A stretch of DNA of 64,000 bases from Antarctobacter heliothermus (GTDB lineage: Bacteria > Pseudomonadota > Alphaproteobacteria > Rhodobacterales > Rhodobacteraceae): positions 1,744,501 to 1,808,500 of the forward strand of contig NZ_CP022540.1 in the NCBI RefSeq assembly GCF_002237555.1, read 5' to 3'. Shown here piece by piece: positions 24,506 to 32,947 of this stretch (positions are counted from its first letter, which is position 1; every line of letters begins with the position of its first letter). Below the pieces are notes generated by a model, which worked only from the letters and a program-made list of their open reading frames with translations, did not search any database and was not told where the DNA came from. A program made the position numbers and the translations under genes.

Positions 24506-25480
24506 ATGAAAAACATGACTGCCAGTACCCCCGTTACCATTTCCGAAAAACTCAAATGGCTCAAGCATCGATATTGGAAATTTGGTGACGAAGAAAACTT
24601 CGATGACTACCTTATGGACCTGTTTGAGGTGGATGACGAAGGGCACCGAACAGCAGAGCCGCGGTTCGACCCGCTGACGCGTGAGACTAAGGGGCTTATG
24701 TTCCTTGGAGCGTCTGACAACGGCAAGACGGCGTTTCTGATGCGTGCTCTGCGAGTGGACCCGGTCCTGAGGGAATTCAATATCGATCAGGGAGGAAATA
24801 CGCTCTACATCACCGTCCCGCCGGAGGCTTCCATTAAGAACCTCGCGGAAATCATCCTCAAGAAAACGGGCTATACCAAGGTCCATGCCAAGCTTCGTGC
24901 TGCCGATGCGTGGGAACTCGCACGACATCGGTTTGGCGTGGTCGGTATCAAGGCTTTGGTGATCGATGAATGCCATCACATTTTCCGCCCAGGGGCGGGG
25001 CGTGATATTCCTGCCGCCATTCAGGCACTGAAACACATTATGCAGTCTGAGCATCGCGTGGCGCTGATCATTGCCGGTGTACCTAGTTTGAAGGATGCGA
25101 TCTTGTCAGAGGTTTCCGGTGAAACCGCGCGCCGTTTTATCGAGTTTTCCATGGCCAGAATTCGCCCGGGGTCTAGGGGAGCTGCGACTTTTGGCAGGAA
25201 CTTCGTGAAATCTGCCAATTTCCTTGGTCTCCAGGTTGCGGAAGAAGATGCACTCCCCGATCGCATTCTTTTCGCCGAGCATGGTCAGGTCGGAGCAAGC
25301 GTTGGGTTGGGTAAGGAAATCCTGCGCGCTGCGATCAGCCGACGGCGTGACGCAATCACTCTTGACGCCGCAGAGCGCGTTTACCGGAAATCGAATGCGG
25401 GCCTCGATATGACGCCGTTTGATAGCGCGGAATGGGATGTAGTGAAATCTGAACTGACCTCTATCGGATGGGGGCAGTGA
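24506..25480 (+). CDS. tnsC: TnsC-like AAA+ transposition regulator
   Basis: 324 residues from ATG 24506, which has GGAG five bases upstream (GTG 24500 is an alternative). Walker A is GASDNGKTA (~68-76) and Walker B ALVIDECHHIF (~151-161). The arrangement is that of TniB/TnsC, which forms ATP-dependent filaments on target DNA, recruits TnsB and mediates target immunity. Its stop overlaps the tniQ start (TGATG at 25478-25482). Size is nearer TniB than the longer TnsC of Tn7. Confidence 0.85.
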   Translation: MKNMTASTPVTISEKLKWLKHRYWKFGDEENFDDYLMDLFEVDDEGHRTAEPRFDPLTRETKGLMFLGASDNGKTAFLMRALRVDPVLREFNIDQGGNTLYITVPPEASIKNLAEIILKKTGYTKVHAKLRAADAWELARHRFGVVGIKALVIDECHHIFRPGAGRDIPAAIQALKHIMQSEHRVALIIAGVPSLKDAILSEVSGETARRFIEFSMARIRPGSRGAATFGRNFVKSANFLGLQVAEEDALPDRILFAEHGQVGASVGLGKEILRAAISRRRDAITLDAAERVYRKSNAGLDMTPFDSAEWDVVKSELTSIGWGQ

Positions 25481-26952
25481 TGACCCTTTGGCCTCGCCTT
25501 CCTTTTCATGCCGATGAAACTCTGCTGTCCTACGCAGACCGGCTGTCTATTCTGCACACCGGCCGGGGCATGGAACGCCTTGTCAGGGATCTCGGGATCA
25601 ACACCGAGCATTTCACGGCCGGGCGCGGAGAAGCGGTGCTGGCGTTTGCCGAGGCTGTCGGGCTGCCGGTCAATGACGCTGAGAGGGCTTCAGTCCGCGT
25701 ATTCCAGCGTGGGGCATCTTTCCGCAGAGAGGCGATCTCGAAGACCTTCCTGAGCCCGCGTGCGGCCCGCTACTGCCCGTCTTGCCTTGAAGAGGACGGA
25801 AACCATGCTGATCGCCAGTTTCGTCTGATCTGGGGCTTCCGTCATGTTGCCCGCTGTGATCGGCATTCGACGTGGCTCTTGGCAGCCGCGCGCAAGGATG
25901 AAATCAACCTTCGCCTTGCTCTCGGTGGCGAACGGCTCGGATCACCGCGTGCGGCCACGCCGGAACCTCCGGAATACCTTGCGTGGCTACGGGCCCGCCT
26001 TTCCGGCGGTGCCTGCCTCGGGAGCTCTTGGATGAGGGGGCAAACCTTGGAGCAAGTGCTGGCCGCCTCTGAAATGCTGCGTGGCATTCTCCAGCACGGT
26101 CATAAGGTGGCCCTGACGAAGCTCTCCCCGGAGCAGGTCGAAGAGGCGACAGACATCGGGTTTTCCATCTACTCCGAAGGTCCGGAGGCAATCGAAGAAG
26201 CGCTGGATACCATCCGTGTAACATCGCCCGCCACTGCGGTTCAGGCCGGTCCTTTGGCCTATTACGGCAAGCTCTTTGATTGGTTGGACCGTCGTAGCAA
26301 TGCCATCGATCCGGGCCCGATCCGTGACATCCTACGTGACCATATCGTGAAGCACTCAGCCATTGAGCCCGGGACTAGGGTACTGGGCGTAGAAATCACC
26401 GAGCGACGGTTTCACACCCTGTACAGCCTGTCGACCGCAGTAGGTATCGAGCGTCCGCGTCTGTCGCGCCTCCTCAAAAAGCTGGGTCGGATTCCGTCAA
26501 GCGCAACTGAAGTCGAAACAGGCAACATGGTGTTTGAGGTCGACAAAACGGTTCCTCTGATCGAAGCGTTCAAGACTGCGATCCCGCTCCACGACGTTCC
26601 TGAATATTTGGGGGCGAGCCAGCGGCAGGTGGAAATTCTTTATCGCGTTGGGGTGCTTCAGCCTCTGGTTCCGCGTGCCGAGCGTGGAGCTGTACGCAAC
26701 GTGGTGTTTGGCCGGTCGCATCTTGATGATTTCTTGAAACGCATTTCCGATCTGCCCGCCTTGGATGACGCCGCTGTAGGAGATTACCATCCGATTTCCT
26801 ATGCCTGTCAGCGAGGTGCCGGGCGTTTCGAGGACATTTTCGGCGACATATTGGAGGGGCAGACCTTGGCGTTTCGCCATTCAGAAAAATCCGGAGTCTC
26901 TGCCATTTATGTTGATGTCAGATCCTTGGTCTCGATCAGAAAATCCGCCTGA
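25480..26952 (+). CDS. tniQ: TniQ/TnsD-family target-site selector
   Basis: 490 residues from ATG 25480. The TniQ domain begins MTLWPRLPFHADETLLSYADRL, with the zinc-binding pattern YCPSC...RHVARCDRHSTWLL near 100-135. The long C-terminal part (~200-490) probably contains DNA-binding helix-turn-helix units (LSTAVGIERPRLSRLLKKLG; LHDVPEYLGASQRQVEILYR). A TniQ of TnsD size suggests recognition of a fixed chromosomal attachment site rather than a guide-RNA complex; no cas genes are nearby. A terminator follows at 26977. Confidence 0.85.
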   Translation: MTLWPRLPFHADETLLSYADRLSILHTGRGMERLVRDLGINTEHFTAGRGEAVLAFAEAVGLPVNDAERASVRVFQRGASFRREAISKTFLSPRAARYCPSCLEEDGNHADRQFRLIWGFRHVARCDRHSTWLLAAARKDEINLRLALGGERLGSPRAATPEPPEYLAWLRARLSGGACLGSSWMRGQTLEQVLAASEMLRGILQHGHKVALTKLSPEQVEEATDIGFSIYSEGPEAIEEALDTIRVTSPATAVQAGPLAYYGKLFDWLDRRSNAIDPGPIRDILRDHIVKHSAIEPGTRVLGVEITERRFHTLYSLSTAVGIERPRLSRLLKKLGRIPSSATEVETGNMVFEVDKTVPLIEAFKTAIPLHDVPEYLGASQRQVEILYRVGVLQPLVPRAERGAVRNVVFGRSHLDDFLKRISDLPALDDAAVGDYHPISYACQRGAGRFEDIFGDILEGQTLAFRHSEKSGVSAIYVDVRSLVSIRKSA

Positions 26953-26976
26953 AACCTTTTGAAATCTTGGTCCACC

Positions 26977-27001
26977 AAGCCCGCTTCGGCGGGCTTTTTT
27001 G
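26977..27001 (+). terminator. Rho-independent terminator after tniQ
   Basis: AAGCCCGC-TTCG-GCGGGCTT stem-loop (26977-26996) followed by a T-run, 25 bp after the tniQ stop. It closes the tns operon and isolates the repeat-rich DNA beyond it. Confidence 0.9.
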
Positions 27002-27240
27002 TTTCCGTGTCCAGTGGTTCGCGGGAACTTCGTCCGATTTTCGTGGGTTCTTTGCTCCCACTGTGAAGTCGCGGGAAATAAGGCATTGATTTCGTTTGTA
27101 TTCTCGAACTCATTCGAGATACCTTTGCCTAAATTTACAGACGCTGTAAATCGGGTTAAAGTTGTCTCGGAATCGGGTTAAAGATCCCGCGAAGATGATC
27201 TGATATCTATATGTTGCGGTCCGTCTTGGTTGCGCCACAT
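27001..27240. repeat. Repeat-rich putative transposon end with 22-bp-spaced motif
   Basis: Contains ATCGGGTTAAAG twice, at 27150-27161 and 27172-27183, exactly 22 bp apart. It also holds two perfect inverted repeats: TCTCGAA-CTCA-TTCGAGA (27102-27119) and ATTTACAG-ACG-CTGTAAAT (27133-27151). CGCGGGAA occurs near 27020 and 27070, with an inverted CCCGCG near 27187. TnsB sites in Tn7 ends are ~22 bp and overlap or abut, so the spacing fits a TnsB-binding array. The exact terminal bases could not be fixed. Confidence 0.5.
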
Positions 27241-27347
27241 GATGTGGATTGCCTCGGAATTCCGCGCATCCCCACATTCACATCGACCTGACGGGCGGCC
27301 TTTTTGGTCGCCCAAATCAATTTAAATCCGGCTGGAGCCTGCATCTG

Positions 27348-28274
27348 ATGACCATCACCCACCTTGTCACCCATTCTGGTGGCTTCCACGCCGACGAGGT
27401 TTTGTCCTCGGTCATCCTGACACGGCTATTCCCAAAGGCCGAGCTGGTTCGTACGCGGGACAAGGCGTGGATCACACCTTCGGCGGACAGGATCATTTAT
27501 GACGTTGGCGGCGATTTCGATGCTGCAGCGCAGATATTTGATCACCACCAGCGGCCCAATCCGCTGCGCGAAGATGGCCAGCCCTATAGCTCGTTCGGAC
27601 TGATCTGGGCGCAATATGGCCGCGACTATTTACGTGCGATGGACGTGCCCGAGAAAGATGTCGAGGCAATTCATGACTCCTTCGATCGCGGCTTCGTTCT
27701 GCCGGTTGATTTGGTTGATAATGGTGCCGTGAACACATCCGAGGCCGGGCCGCTGTTTTCGGGCATGACACTGCCGGTCCTGCTTGAAAGCCTGAAGACC
27801 GTGTTTGATGATCGCGAAGAAGGTGCCGATGATCGCGCCTTCATGGCTGCTCTGCCGGTAGCGCGCGCATTTGTTGAGGCGCAGATCAAACGCAAAGCCG
27901 CAAAGTTTCGGGCCGAGACCATGGTGATGACGGCCATTGAGGCCGCAGGCGAAGGCCGGGTTCTAGAGCTGCCGATGGGCATGCCGTTTCGTGCTTGCGT
28001 CGAAAAGGCAGGCGCCGATCACCTGCTGTTCGTCATCCACCCGCGCGACGAGGACTGGGCGCTGACCACAATCCGCGTTGGCGATGATACCTTCGACAAC
28101 CGCGCTGATTTACCTGCCACATGGGCAGGGCTGACGGATGCGGAACTTGAAACCGCGAGCGGTGTGACAGGAGCGAAATTCTGCCACAACGGCCGCTTCA
28201 TCGCTGTCGCCGCATCGCGTGAGGCAATCCTAAAAATGACAGAAATTGCGGTGACAGAAGCCTTGGCTGAGTAG
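27348..28274 (+). CDS. MYG1/UPF0160-family protein, right copy
   Basis: 308 residues, complete. ATG 27348 follows GGAG and gives the conserved start MTITHLVTHSGGFHADE, which carries the first putative metal site (His14, Asp16); IYDVGGDFD and FDHHQRPNP carry further DHH-type ligands. MYG1-family proteins are predicted metal-dependent phosphoesterases; the eukaryotic homologue is reported as a 3'-5' RNA exonuclease. The longer open frame back to 27249 is not supported. This copy lies right after the Tn7-like module and about 92% matches the left copy at the window start. Confidence 0.85.
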   Translation: MTITHLVTHSGGFHADEVLSSVILTRLFPKAELVRTRDKAWITPSADRIIYDVGGDFDAAAQIFDHHQRPNPLREDGQPYSSFGLIWAQYGRDYLRAMDVPEKDVEAIHDSFDRGFVLPVDLVDNGAVNTSEAGPLFSGMTLPVLLESLKTVFDDREEGADDRAFMAALPVARAFVEAQIKRKAAKFRAETMVMTAIEAAGEGRVLELPMGMPFRACVEKAGADHLLFVIHPRDEDWALTTIRVGDDTFDNRADLPATWAGLTDAELETASGVTGAKFCHNGRFIAVAASREAILKMTEIAVTEALAE

Positions 28275-28410
28275 GCCGCAGGGGTGGCACCTGCAGCCGA
28301 CTCGAAGTGACTATTTCAGAAACTGAGCTTGGCTGGCCATGAGCTGCGGAGTCGGCGGATTGCGGAAGTTCGCGGTGGGTGCACACGGACTATAAGGCTT
28401 ACGCGAAACT
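27420..28410 (+). repeat. Right copy of MYG1 direct repeat
   Basis: Partner of 1-1030. It shares the gene and about 130 bp of 3' flank (GCCGCAGGGG, CGAAGTGAC, TTTCAGAAACTGAGCTTGGC, GGACTATAA). The left copy probably also extends further left than the window shows. Confidence 0.7.
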
Positions 28411-28727
28411 GGAGGTTAGAATTCAAACGGCAAAGCCATTTTCCCTCGCGAAAGCGTTCTCCCGATTCAGCTGTGGTCAGATTTTCCCTTTGTTTTCAAG
28501 AGCTATGCGGGAGGGGCTCTTTACTCGCACGGATACCAGGAGGGCCCTAAGCGTTCTCTGCCGACAGATATTTGCCGGACTTGTTGCCTGCACACTTTTA
28601 GTGATATTCACATAGGGCATTGAAAGTAATAAGGAAATATAGCGATTAGAAAAGTTCTCGATCTTAGGCTGTGTTGCCAAAAGGGATTCACAGTGTGGCC
28701 CTGACGTGATTCAAGCTGGTATCTGCT
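28275..28727. other. Gap: repeat flank then unassigned DNA
   Basis: 453 bp between the right MYG1 gene and IS debris. The first ~135 bp is the repeated flank. The rest has no gene I can support and no strong terminator. Confidence 0.4.
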
Positions 28728-29161
28728 ATGGAGACCAGCTTGGCACGAGACCTGATGGCGGACGGCGAATGGGCGTTCTTTGAGCATTTCATCCTTGCTG
28801 CACGTGCCCCGAACGGACGTAAGCCAACCAATCATCGCATTGTTCTGGATGGGATTTTCTGGATCGCCCGGACCGGATCGCCGTGGCGGGACCTGCCGGA
28901 AGAATTCGGCAAATGGCCGAGCGTCTACAGGCAATTCCGACGTTGGACACTTTCAGGCCTGTGAGAGGACATTCTCGAGGGCCTGAACCATTGTGGAGCG
29001 GTGCCGGACGCCCTCCAAATGGTCGACAGCACCGTAATCCGCGCTCACCATTAGGCAGCGGGCGCTGAAGGGGGACTCCGCGACCGGGTTTTGGCCGCTC
29101 AAGAGGTGGGGGCACGACCAAAATCCACCTCCGCGTCAACGCGGCAGGACTGCCAATGTCT
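28728..29161 (+). pseudogene. IS5-family transposase fragment
   Basis: The 5' half of an IS5-type transposase: HRIVLDGIFWIARTGSPWRD, then QFRRW, then after an in-frame stop MVDSTVIRAHH with the first DDE aspartate, another stop, and in a shifted frame FGRSRGGGTTKIHLRVNAAG. It ends where the IS3-family element begins, so it is dead and truncated. It is a different IS from the copy at 16.4-17.2 kb. Confidence 0.75.
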
Positions 29162-29178
29162 GAGGTGCCGCTAGTTTC

Positions 29179-30058
29179 CTAGACGCCTGCCTCGTTCATT
29201 TTCCGTTGTTTGATTTCATAGTCAACCGGCGACAGCATGCGGTTGTTGGTGTGCTTGCGGTTCGGGTTGTAGAACATCTCGATGTAGTCGAACACATCCT
29301 GCCTTGCAGCGTCACGTGTGAGGTATGTCCGCCGCCTGATGTGCTCCCGTTTCAACAACTGGAAGAAGCTCTCGGCCACAGCATTATCATGGCAATTCCC
29401 ACGTCTGCTCATACTGGCTTCCAGATTGTGTTTGCCAAGGAACGATTGCCACTCCCCGCTTGTAAACTGGGAACCTTGGTCGGAGTGGATCATGACCTTT
29501 TGCTTTAGTTTGCGCCGCCAAACTGCAGCCAACAACACCTGCAAAGCCAAGTCAGTTGTCATCCGAGATTGCATTGACCATCCGACGACCCGCTTGGAGA
29601 ACAGATCAATCACGACGGCCAGACAAGACCAACCTTCGTGCGTTCTGATGTATGTGATGTCTGTTACCCAGGTCCGATCTGGCGCGTCGACCTCGAATTG
29701 TCGATCCAGTGTGTTGTCCGCAACCACAGCAGGCTTGCCACCATATCGACCAGGGCGACGCTTGTAGCCGATCTGTGCGGCAATTGCCTGCGATACTGGC
29801 CAGACGTGCCACACGGCTCTCTGAACACGTCTCACCAGCATCAGGCAGATCGTCTTTCAGTTTGCGGTAGCCGTAGACCTTGCCGCTGTCAGCCCAAGCC
29901 TGTTGGATCAGTTCTGTTTGACGCACATCCTCAAGCGCACGCTGACTTAACGGTTCTTTAAGCCATGCGTAAAACCCGCTGAAATGCACCATCAGCACCC
30001 GGCACATCGATCGCACCGAAAACTCCGCGCGATGTCTCTCAATAAACGCGTACCTCAC
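29179..30058 (-). pseudogene. IS3-family transposase orfB, frameshifted
   Basis: The N-terminal part (from 30058) has MCRVLMVHFSGFYAWLKEPLS and YGYRKLKDDL; a one-base shift near 29800 moves into the frame with RRPGRYGGK, then DRTWVTDITYIRT (first Asp), VIDLFSKRVVGW, MIHSDQGSQFTS (second Asp) and NAVAESFFQLLKREHI (Glu). The DDE motif is intact but split by the shift. Confidence 0.75.
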
Positions 30059-30322
30059 TGAGATTCTCGCGCGAAGTACGCGGTCGCCCTTTTTAAGATT
30101 ATGCGTTCCTCGGTTGCCCGGGCCAGCTCACACTTCAATCGCTTGATCCGCCACCTCTGATCAAACGTTTGGTGGCTTCGCAAACTGTGCCTTCCAAGTG
30201 TACAGCGACTTGGTGCTGATCCCCAACCGCTCGGCAACCTCGCTGACCGCGTAACCACGCTCTACAACCTGCGTAACAGCGTCCTGCTTGAACTCGTCCG
30301 TAAACCGTATTCCCTTGTTCAT
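30055..30322 (-). pseudogene. IS3-family transposase orfA, frameshifted
   Basis: Starts MNKGIRFTDEFKQDAVTQV at 30322 with the HTH YAVSEVAERLGISTKSLYTW, then breaks at KPPNV followed by a stop; the remainder, KRLKCELARATEERIILK with the leucine-zipper-like region and ATAYFARESQ, is in another frame. Confidence 0.7.
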
Positions 30323-30585
30323 AACCGTCTCTCCTTGGTTCCAAAATTACCAAGCAAACCGTCGACAAATCTAGGGGCACTTCACGGTGTGAGTGCGCGT
30401 GGAGAGCATTCGTCCCTGATAGTCCTTTCGTCATGTGCTGATGAACGATTGGGATACTCATGCAGCTAGTGGCATAAACGCCGTCCCAAAATCGAAAAGA
30501 GCAGTTCAGGCACGGGACACTTGGGCACCGCGTCCGTTTGGATACTGCACGAGGCTCAGGTGGTGCGAGGATGCCCTCGCCATGC

Positions 30586-31374
30586 TCATGAGCGGAAATT
30601 GGATTCCTCTTGGTCCAGAATCCGCATATTGCTGGCCAAATGCAGCCGGGCGGATTCCGCGTCTTCTTCGCGCATCTGGCGGGCAGTGGCCTCGGCGATC
30701 TCGGTCGATACAGGCACGATCCGGCGCCCGGTGGACAGGGCGAGGCATTGAACCTCGCAAGCGCGTTCGAGGTAGTAGAGATCATCCCACGCCTCGGCCG
30801 CCGATCCGGCCAGCACCATCACCCCGTGATGTTTCATGAAGACAATGTCAGCCTCGCCCACGGCGGCGGCAATCCGGTCACCTTCGCGTTCGTCCAGTGC
30901 AAGACCGTTGTAATTCTCGTCGACCACGGTCCGGCCATAAAATTTCAGCGCGGTTTGCCCGGCAAAGACCAATGGGTCGCCCTCGGTCATAGTCAGGGCG
31001 GTGGCATAGGGCATGTGGGTGTGAAATGCCGCCCGTGCGCGCGGCAGCGCCTTATGCAGGCGGGCGTGAATGTAGAAGGCCGTCGCTTCAGGCGTCCCGC
31101 TACCGGCGACCACGTTGCCGTCAAAATCGCAAATCAGCAGGTCAGAGGCCGTCAGTTCGCAAAAGGCCTTGCCATAGGGATTGACGAGAAACAGGTCGTC
31201 ATAGCCCGGTACCATCAGCGAAAAGTGATTGCAGATGCCTTCCTGCATCCCCAGACGGGCGGCAAAGCGAAAACAGGCGGCCAACTCTACACGAGCCTGC
31301 CAGACTTCGTCTCCATCAAGTTCGGGGCGGTTCGGTCGGTCTACGGTGTCGGATGTGCCGAGTGCGTGTGCCAT
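30586..31374 (-). CDS. Class II aldolase/adducin family protein
   Basis: 262 residues of the zinc-dependent class II aldolase fold (fuculose-phosphate aldolase type): GMQEGICNHFSLMVPG (substrate phosphate loop region), AAFHTHMPYATAL with the His-X-His zinc ligands (~115-117) and VFMKHHGVMVLAG with the third His (~179). The likely chemistry is retro-aldol cleavage or decarboxylation of a small hydroxyacid. It is the last gene of the hyuA-hyuB-isomerase-tetR-aldolase operon, 15 bp after the tetR gene. The substrate cannot be read. Confidence 0.8.
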   Translation of the reverse strand: MAHALGTSDTVDRPNRPELDGDEVWQARVELAACFRFAARLGMQEGICNHFSLMVPGYDDLFLVNPYGKAFCELTASDLLICDFDGNVVAGSGTPEATAFYIHARLHKALPRARAAFHTHMPYATALTMTEGDPLVFAGQTALKFYGRTVVDENYNGLALDEREGDRIAAAVGEADIVFMKHHGVMVLAGSAAEAWDDLYYLERACEVQCLALSTGRRIVPVSTEIAEATARQMREEDAESARLHLASNMRILDQEESNFRS

Positions 31375-31389
31375 TTGTCTGGTCTCCGT

Positions 31390-32079
31390 TCAATCGGGTT
31401 CGTGCGAGGGCGGGGTGATGCCCCGTGTCAGGAAGGACAGGATCATGTCCGTGATATGCGCCTTGCGGCTTGCGATGCTATCTGGGGCCGCCAGTTCGCG
31501 GTCAAAGATCATCGACAGGGTGTACTGGTTGGACAGGTAGAAATACCCAAGTCCGGAAATCGAAATATAGAGTTCCACCGGGTCCACATCGGTGCGGAAG
31601 ACAGCTGCCTCTTCGCCCGCCTTCAAGATTGAGCGGATGGTATCCGACAGGCGGTCATACATCGCCCGGATCGCCGGGGACTTGGCAATGTGCTTGCCAC
31701 GGTAAAGGTTTTCCGTGTTCAGCATGGAAATGATATCAGGTTCGTCGATGAAGACCTGAAAGGTGTCTTCGCAAAGGCGCTTCATCGCCTCGACAGGGTC
31801 AAGGCCGCTCAGCGGGATGTCGCCCTGTCGCCGACGGAGCGTTTCATAGATCCGCTCCAACACTCGGATGTAAAGCTCTTCCTTGCTGCGGAAGTGGTGA
31901 TACAGAAGGTTCTTGGAGATTTTCGCCCGCGCGATAATCGCATCAACGCGGGCACCGTCATAACCCTTGCGGGCGAACTCGGCTTGAGCCGCCTTGAGAA
32001 TGCGCTCCTGCGTGCGAATGGCATCTCGGATACGGGTCTTTGGCGCATCCGGCGCGGGGGTAGAGCGGGCTTTGGACAA
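31390..32079 (-). CDS. TetR/AcrR-family regulator of the hydantoinase cluster
   Basis: 229 residues. HTH at ~22-68 (RTQERILKAAQAEFARKGYD; AKISKNLLYHHFRSKEELY), with a C-terminal domain like the RutR-type TetR group (PAIRAMYDRLSDTIRS; ISGLGYFYLSNQYTLSMIF). It sits inside the operon and should sense a ligand of the pathway. The paired TATTGGACT motifs between hyuA and the ABC genes (36791-36904) are its likely operators; RutR-type regulators respond to pyrimidine-related ligands, which would fit hydantoinases, but this is inference. Confidence 0.8.
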   Translation of the reverse strand: MSKARSTPAPDAPKTRIRDAIRTQERILKAAQAEFARKGYDGARVDAIIARAKISKNLLYHHFRSKEELYIRVLERIYETLRRRQGDIPLSGLDPVEAMKRLCEDTFQVFIDEPDIISMLNTENLYRGKHIAKSPAIRAMYDRLSDTIRSILKAGEEAAVFRTDVDPVELYISISGLGYFYLSNQYTLSMIFDRELAAPDSIASRKAHITDMILSFLTRGITPPSHEPD

Positions 32080-32104
32080 AAGGGAACCTCGTCAATAACA
32101 GGCG

Positions 32105-32947
32105 TCAGGCCAGAGCGGGGGGCGGTCGTGTGGCCACAAACGGTGCGCAGCGGTGCACCGCCACCCGCACCGTTTCATCCCCGTCCCGCGTCCACCAGTC
32201 CAGCTTCGAGAAGATCTCGATCTCGAACGGCCCATCGTAGCCGATCTCGTCCAATATGCCACGGTAGTGGGCGATGTCGATGACACCGTCCCCCACCATG
32301 CCACGGTCCTGATAAACGTCACGGGTCGGAGCCAGCCAGTCGCAGAGGTGAAAGGTCAGGATCTTGTCGGGGCCTGCCTTGCGCAGCCCCTCCTCGAATT
32401 CTGGATCCCACCAGCAATGATAAACGTCGGCCACGATACCGCTGCCCTCTCCCAGCCGCTCGCAGAGGTCAAGGCATTGGGCGAAGGTCGACAGGCAAGA
32501 GCGGTCGGCGGCATACATCGGGTGCAACGGCTCCAGCCCCAGCGCCACGCCAGCGGCGCGTGCATGAGGCAGGAGTTCTTCTAGGGCATCACTCACCCGC
32601 GCGCGGGCGGCGCGCAGGTCCTTTTCGCCAGTGGCAAGGCTGCCGGGCACCACGACCAGGGTTTTGGCCCCCAGGTCTGCGGCGAGGTCGAGCCTGCGCC
32701 GGTTCTCATCCAGTGCAGCGGCAAAAGCTGCCTTGTCGGTCAGGTTCACCCAGGCACTGGTGCAGAGGCAGGGCACAAACAGCCCTGCGTCGCGGATCAA
32801 TTTCGCGGCGCTGGCACCGTGCGCGTCCGCGTATTCAGTCCAGACGCCGATTCCGCGCACTCCCGCGCGGGCATAGCCGTCGACCGCCTGCCCGAGGGTC
32901 CAGTTCTTGGTGGTGATCTGGTTGATGGCAAAGCGCGAGAGGTCCAT
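32105..32947 (-). CDS. Sugar phosphate isomerase/epimerase-like TIM-barrel protein
   Basis: 280 residues from ATG 32947, overlapping the hyuB stop (TGATG); a GTG one codon upstream is possible. The AP-endonuclease-2 type barrel is recognised by SRFAINQITTKNWTL, GVRGIGVWTEYAD, LGLEPLHPMY, GIVADVYHCWWDPEF and PFEIEIFSKLDWW, which supply Glu/Asp/His metal ligands. Proteins of this fold are xylose-isomerase-like isomerases or epimerases. In this operon it may racemise or isomerise the ring-opened product; no substrate can be assigned. Confidence 0.75.
   Translation of the reverse strand: MDLSRFAINQITTKNWTLGQAVDGYARAGVRGIGVWTEYADAHGASAAKLIRDAGLFVPCLCTSAWVNLTDKAAFAAALDENRRRLDLAADLGAKTLVVVPGSLATGEKDLRAARARVSDALEELLPHARAAGVALGLEPLHPMYAADRSCLSTFAQCLDLCERLGEGSGIVADVYHCWWDPEFEEGLRKAGPDKILTFHLCDWLAPTRDVYQDRGMVGDGVIDIAHYRGILDEIGYDGPFEIEIFSKLDWWTRDGDETVRVAVHRCAPFVATRPPPALA

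Larger units (their letters stand above)
21143..27240 (+). mobile_element. Tn7-like transposition module tnsABC-tniQ (limits approximate)
   Basis: Four tightly spaced or overlapping genes encode a TnsA-like endonuclease, a TnsB DDE transposase, a TnsC AAA+ regulator and a TniQ target selector. A repeat-rich non-coding end follows tniQ (27001-27190). On the left, GAAATCAAGGC (21309-21319) is inverted relative to GCATTGATTTC (27083-27093) with one mismatch, and AAGTTGACCCGC (21501-21512) is roughly inverted to CGGGTTAAAGTT (27152-27163). These could be TnsB sites of opposite ends, which would give a ~6 kb core element. The larger island back to ~1 kb could equally be its cargo. No 5-bp target duplication was found, so the ends are unproven. 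Confidence 0.5.
29168..30377 (-). mobile_element. IS3-family insertion sequence, damaged
   Basis: About 1.2 kb holding orfA and orfB remnants in minus orientation, inserted into the IS5-family fragment. The ends are estimated from TAGTTTCCTAGAC on the left and CGTCGACAAATCTAGGGGC on the right. Both orfs carry frame errors, so it is not autonomous. Confidence 0.65.

Noticed and set aside
21143..27347. CRISPR-associated transposon
   Set aside because: No repeat-spacer array and no cas genes around tniQ; the repeats found are short, two-copy and 22 bp apart.
30135..30785. A 216-codon minus-strand frame between the IS3 element and the aldolase gene
   Set aside because: It overlaps the aldolase end and orfA in a different frame and has no conserved sequence.
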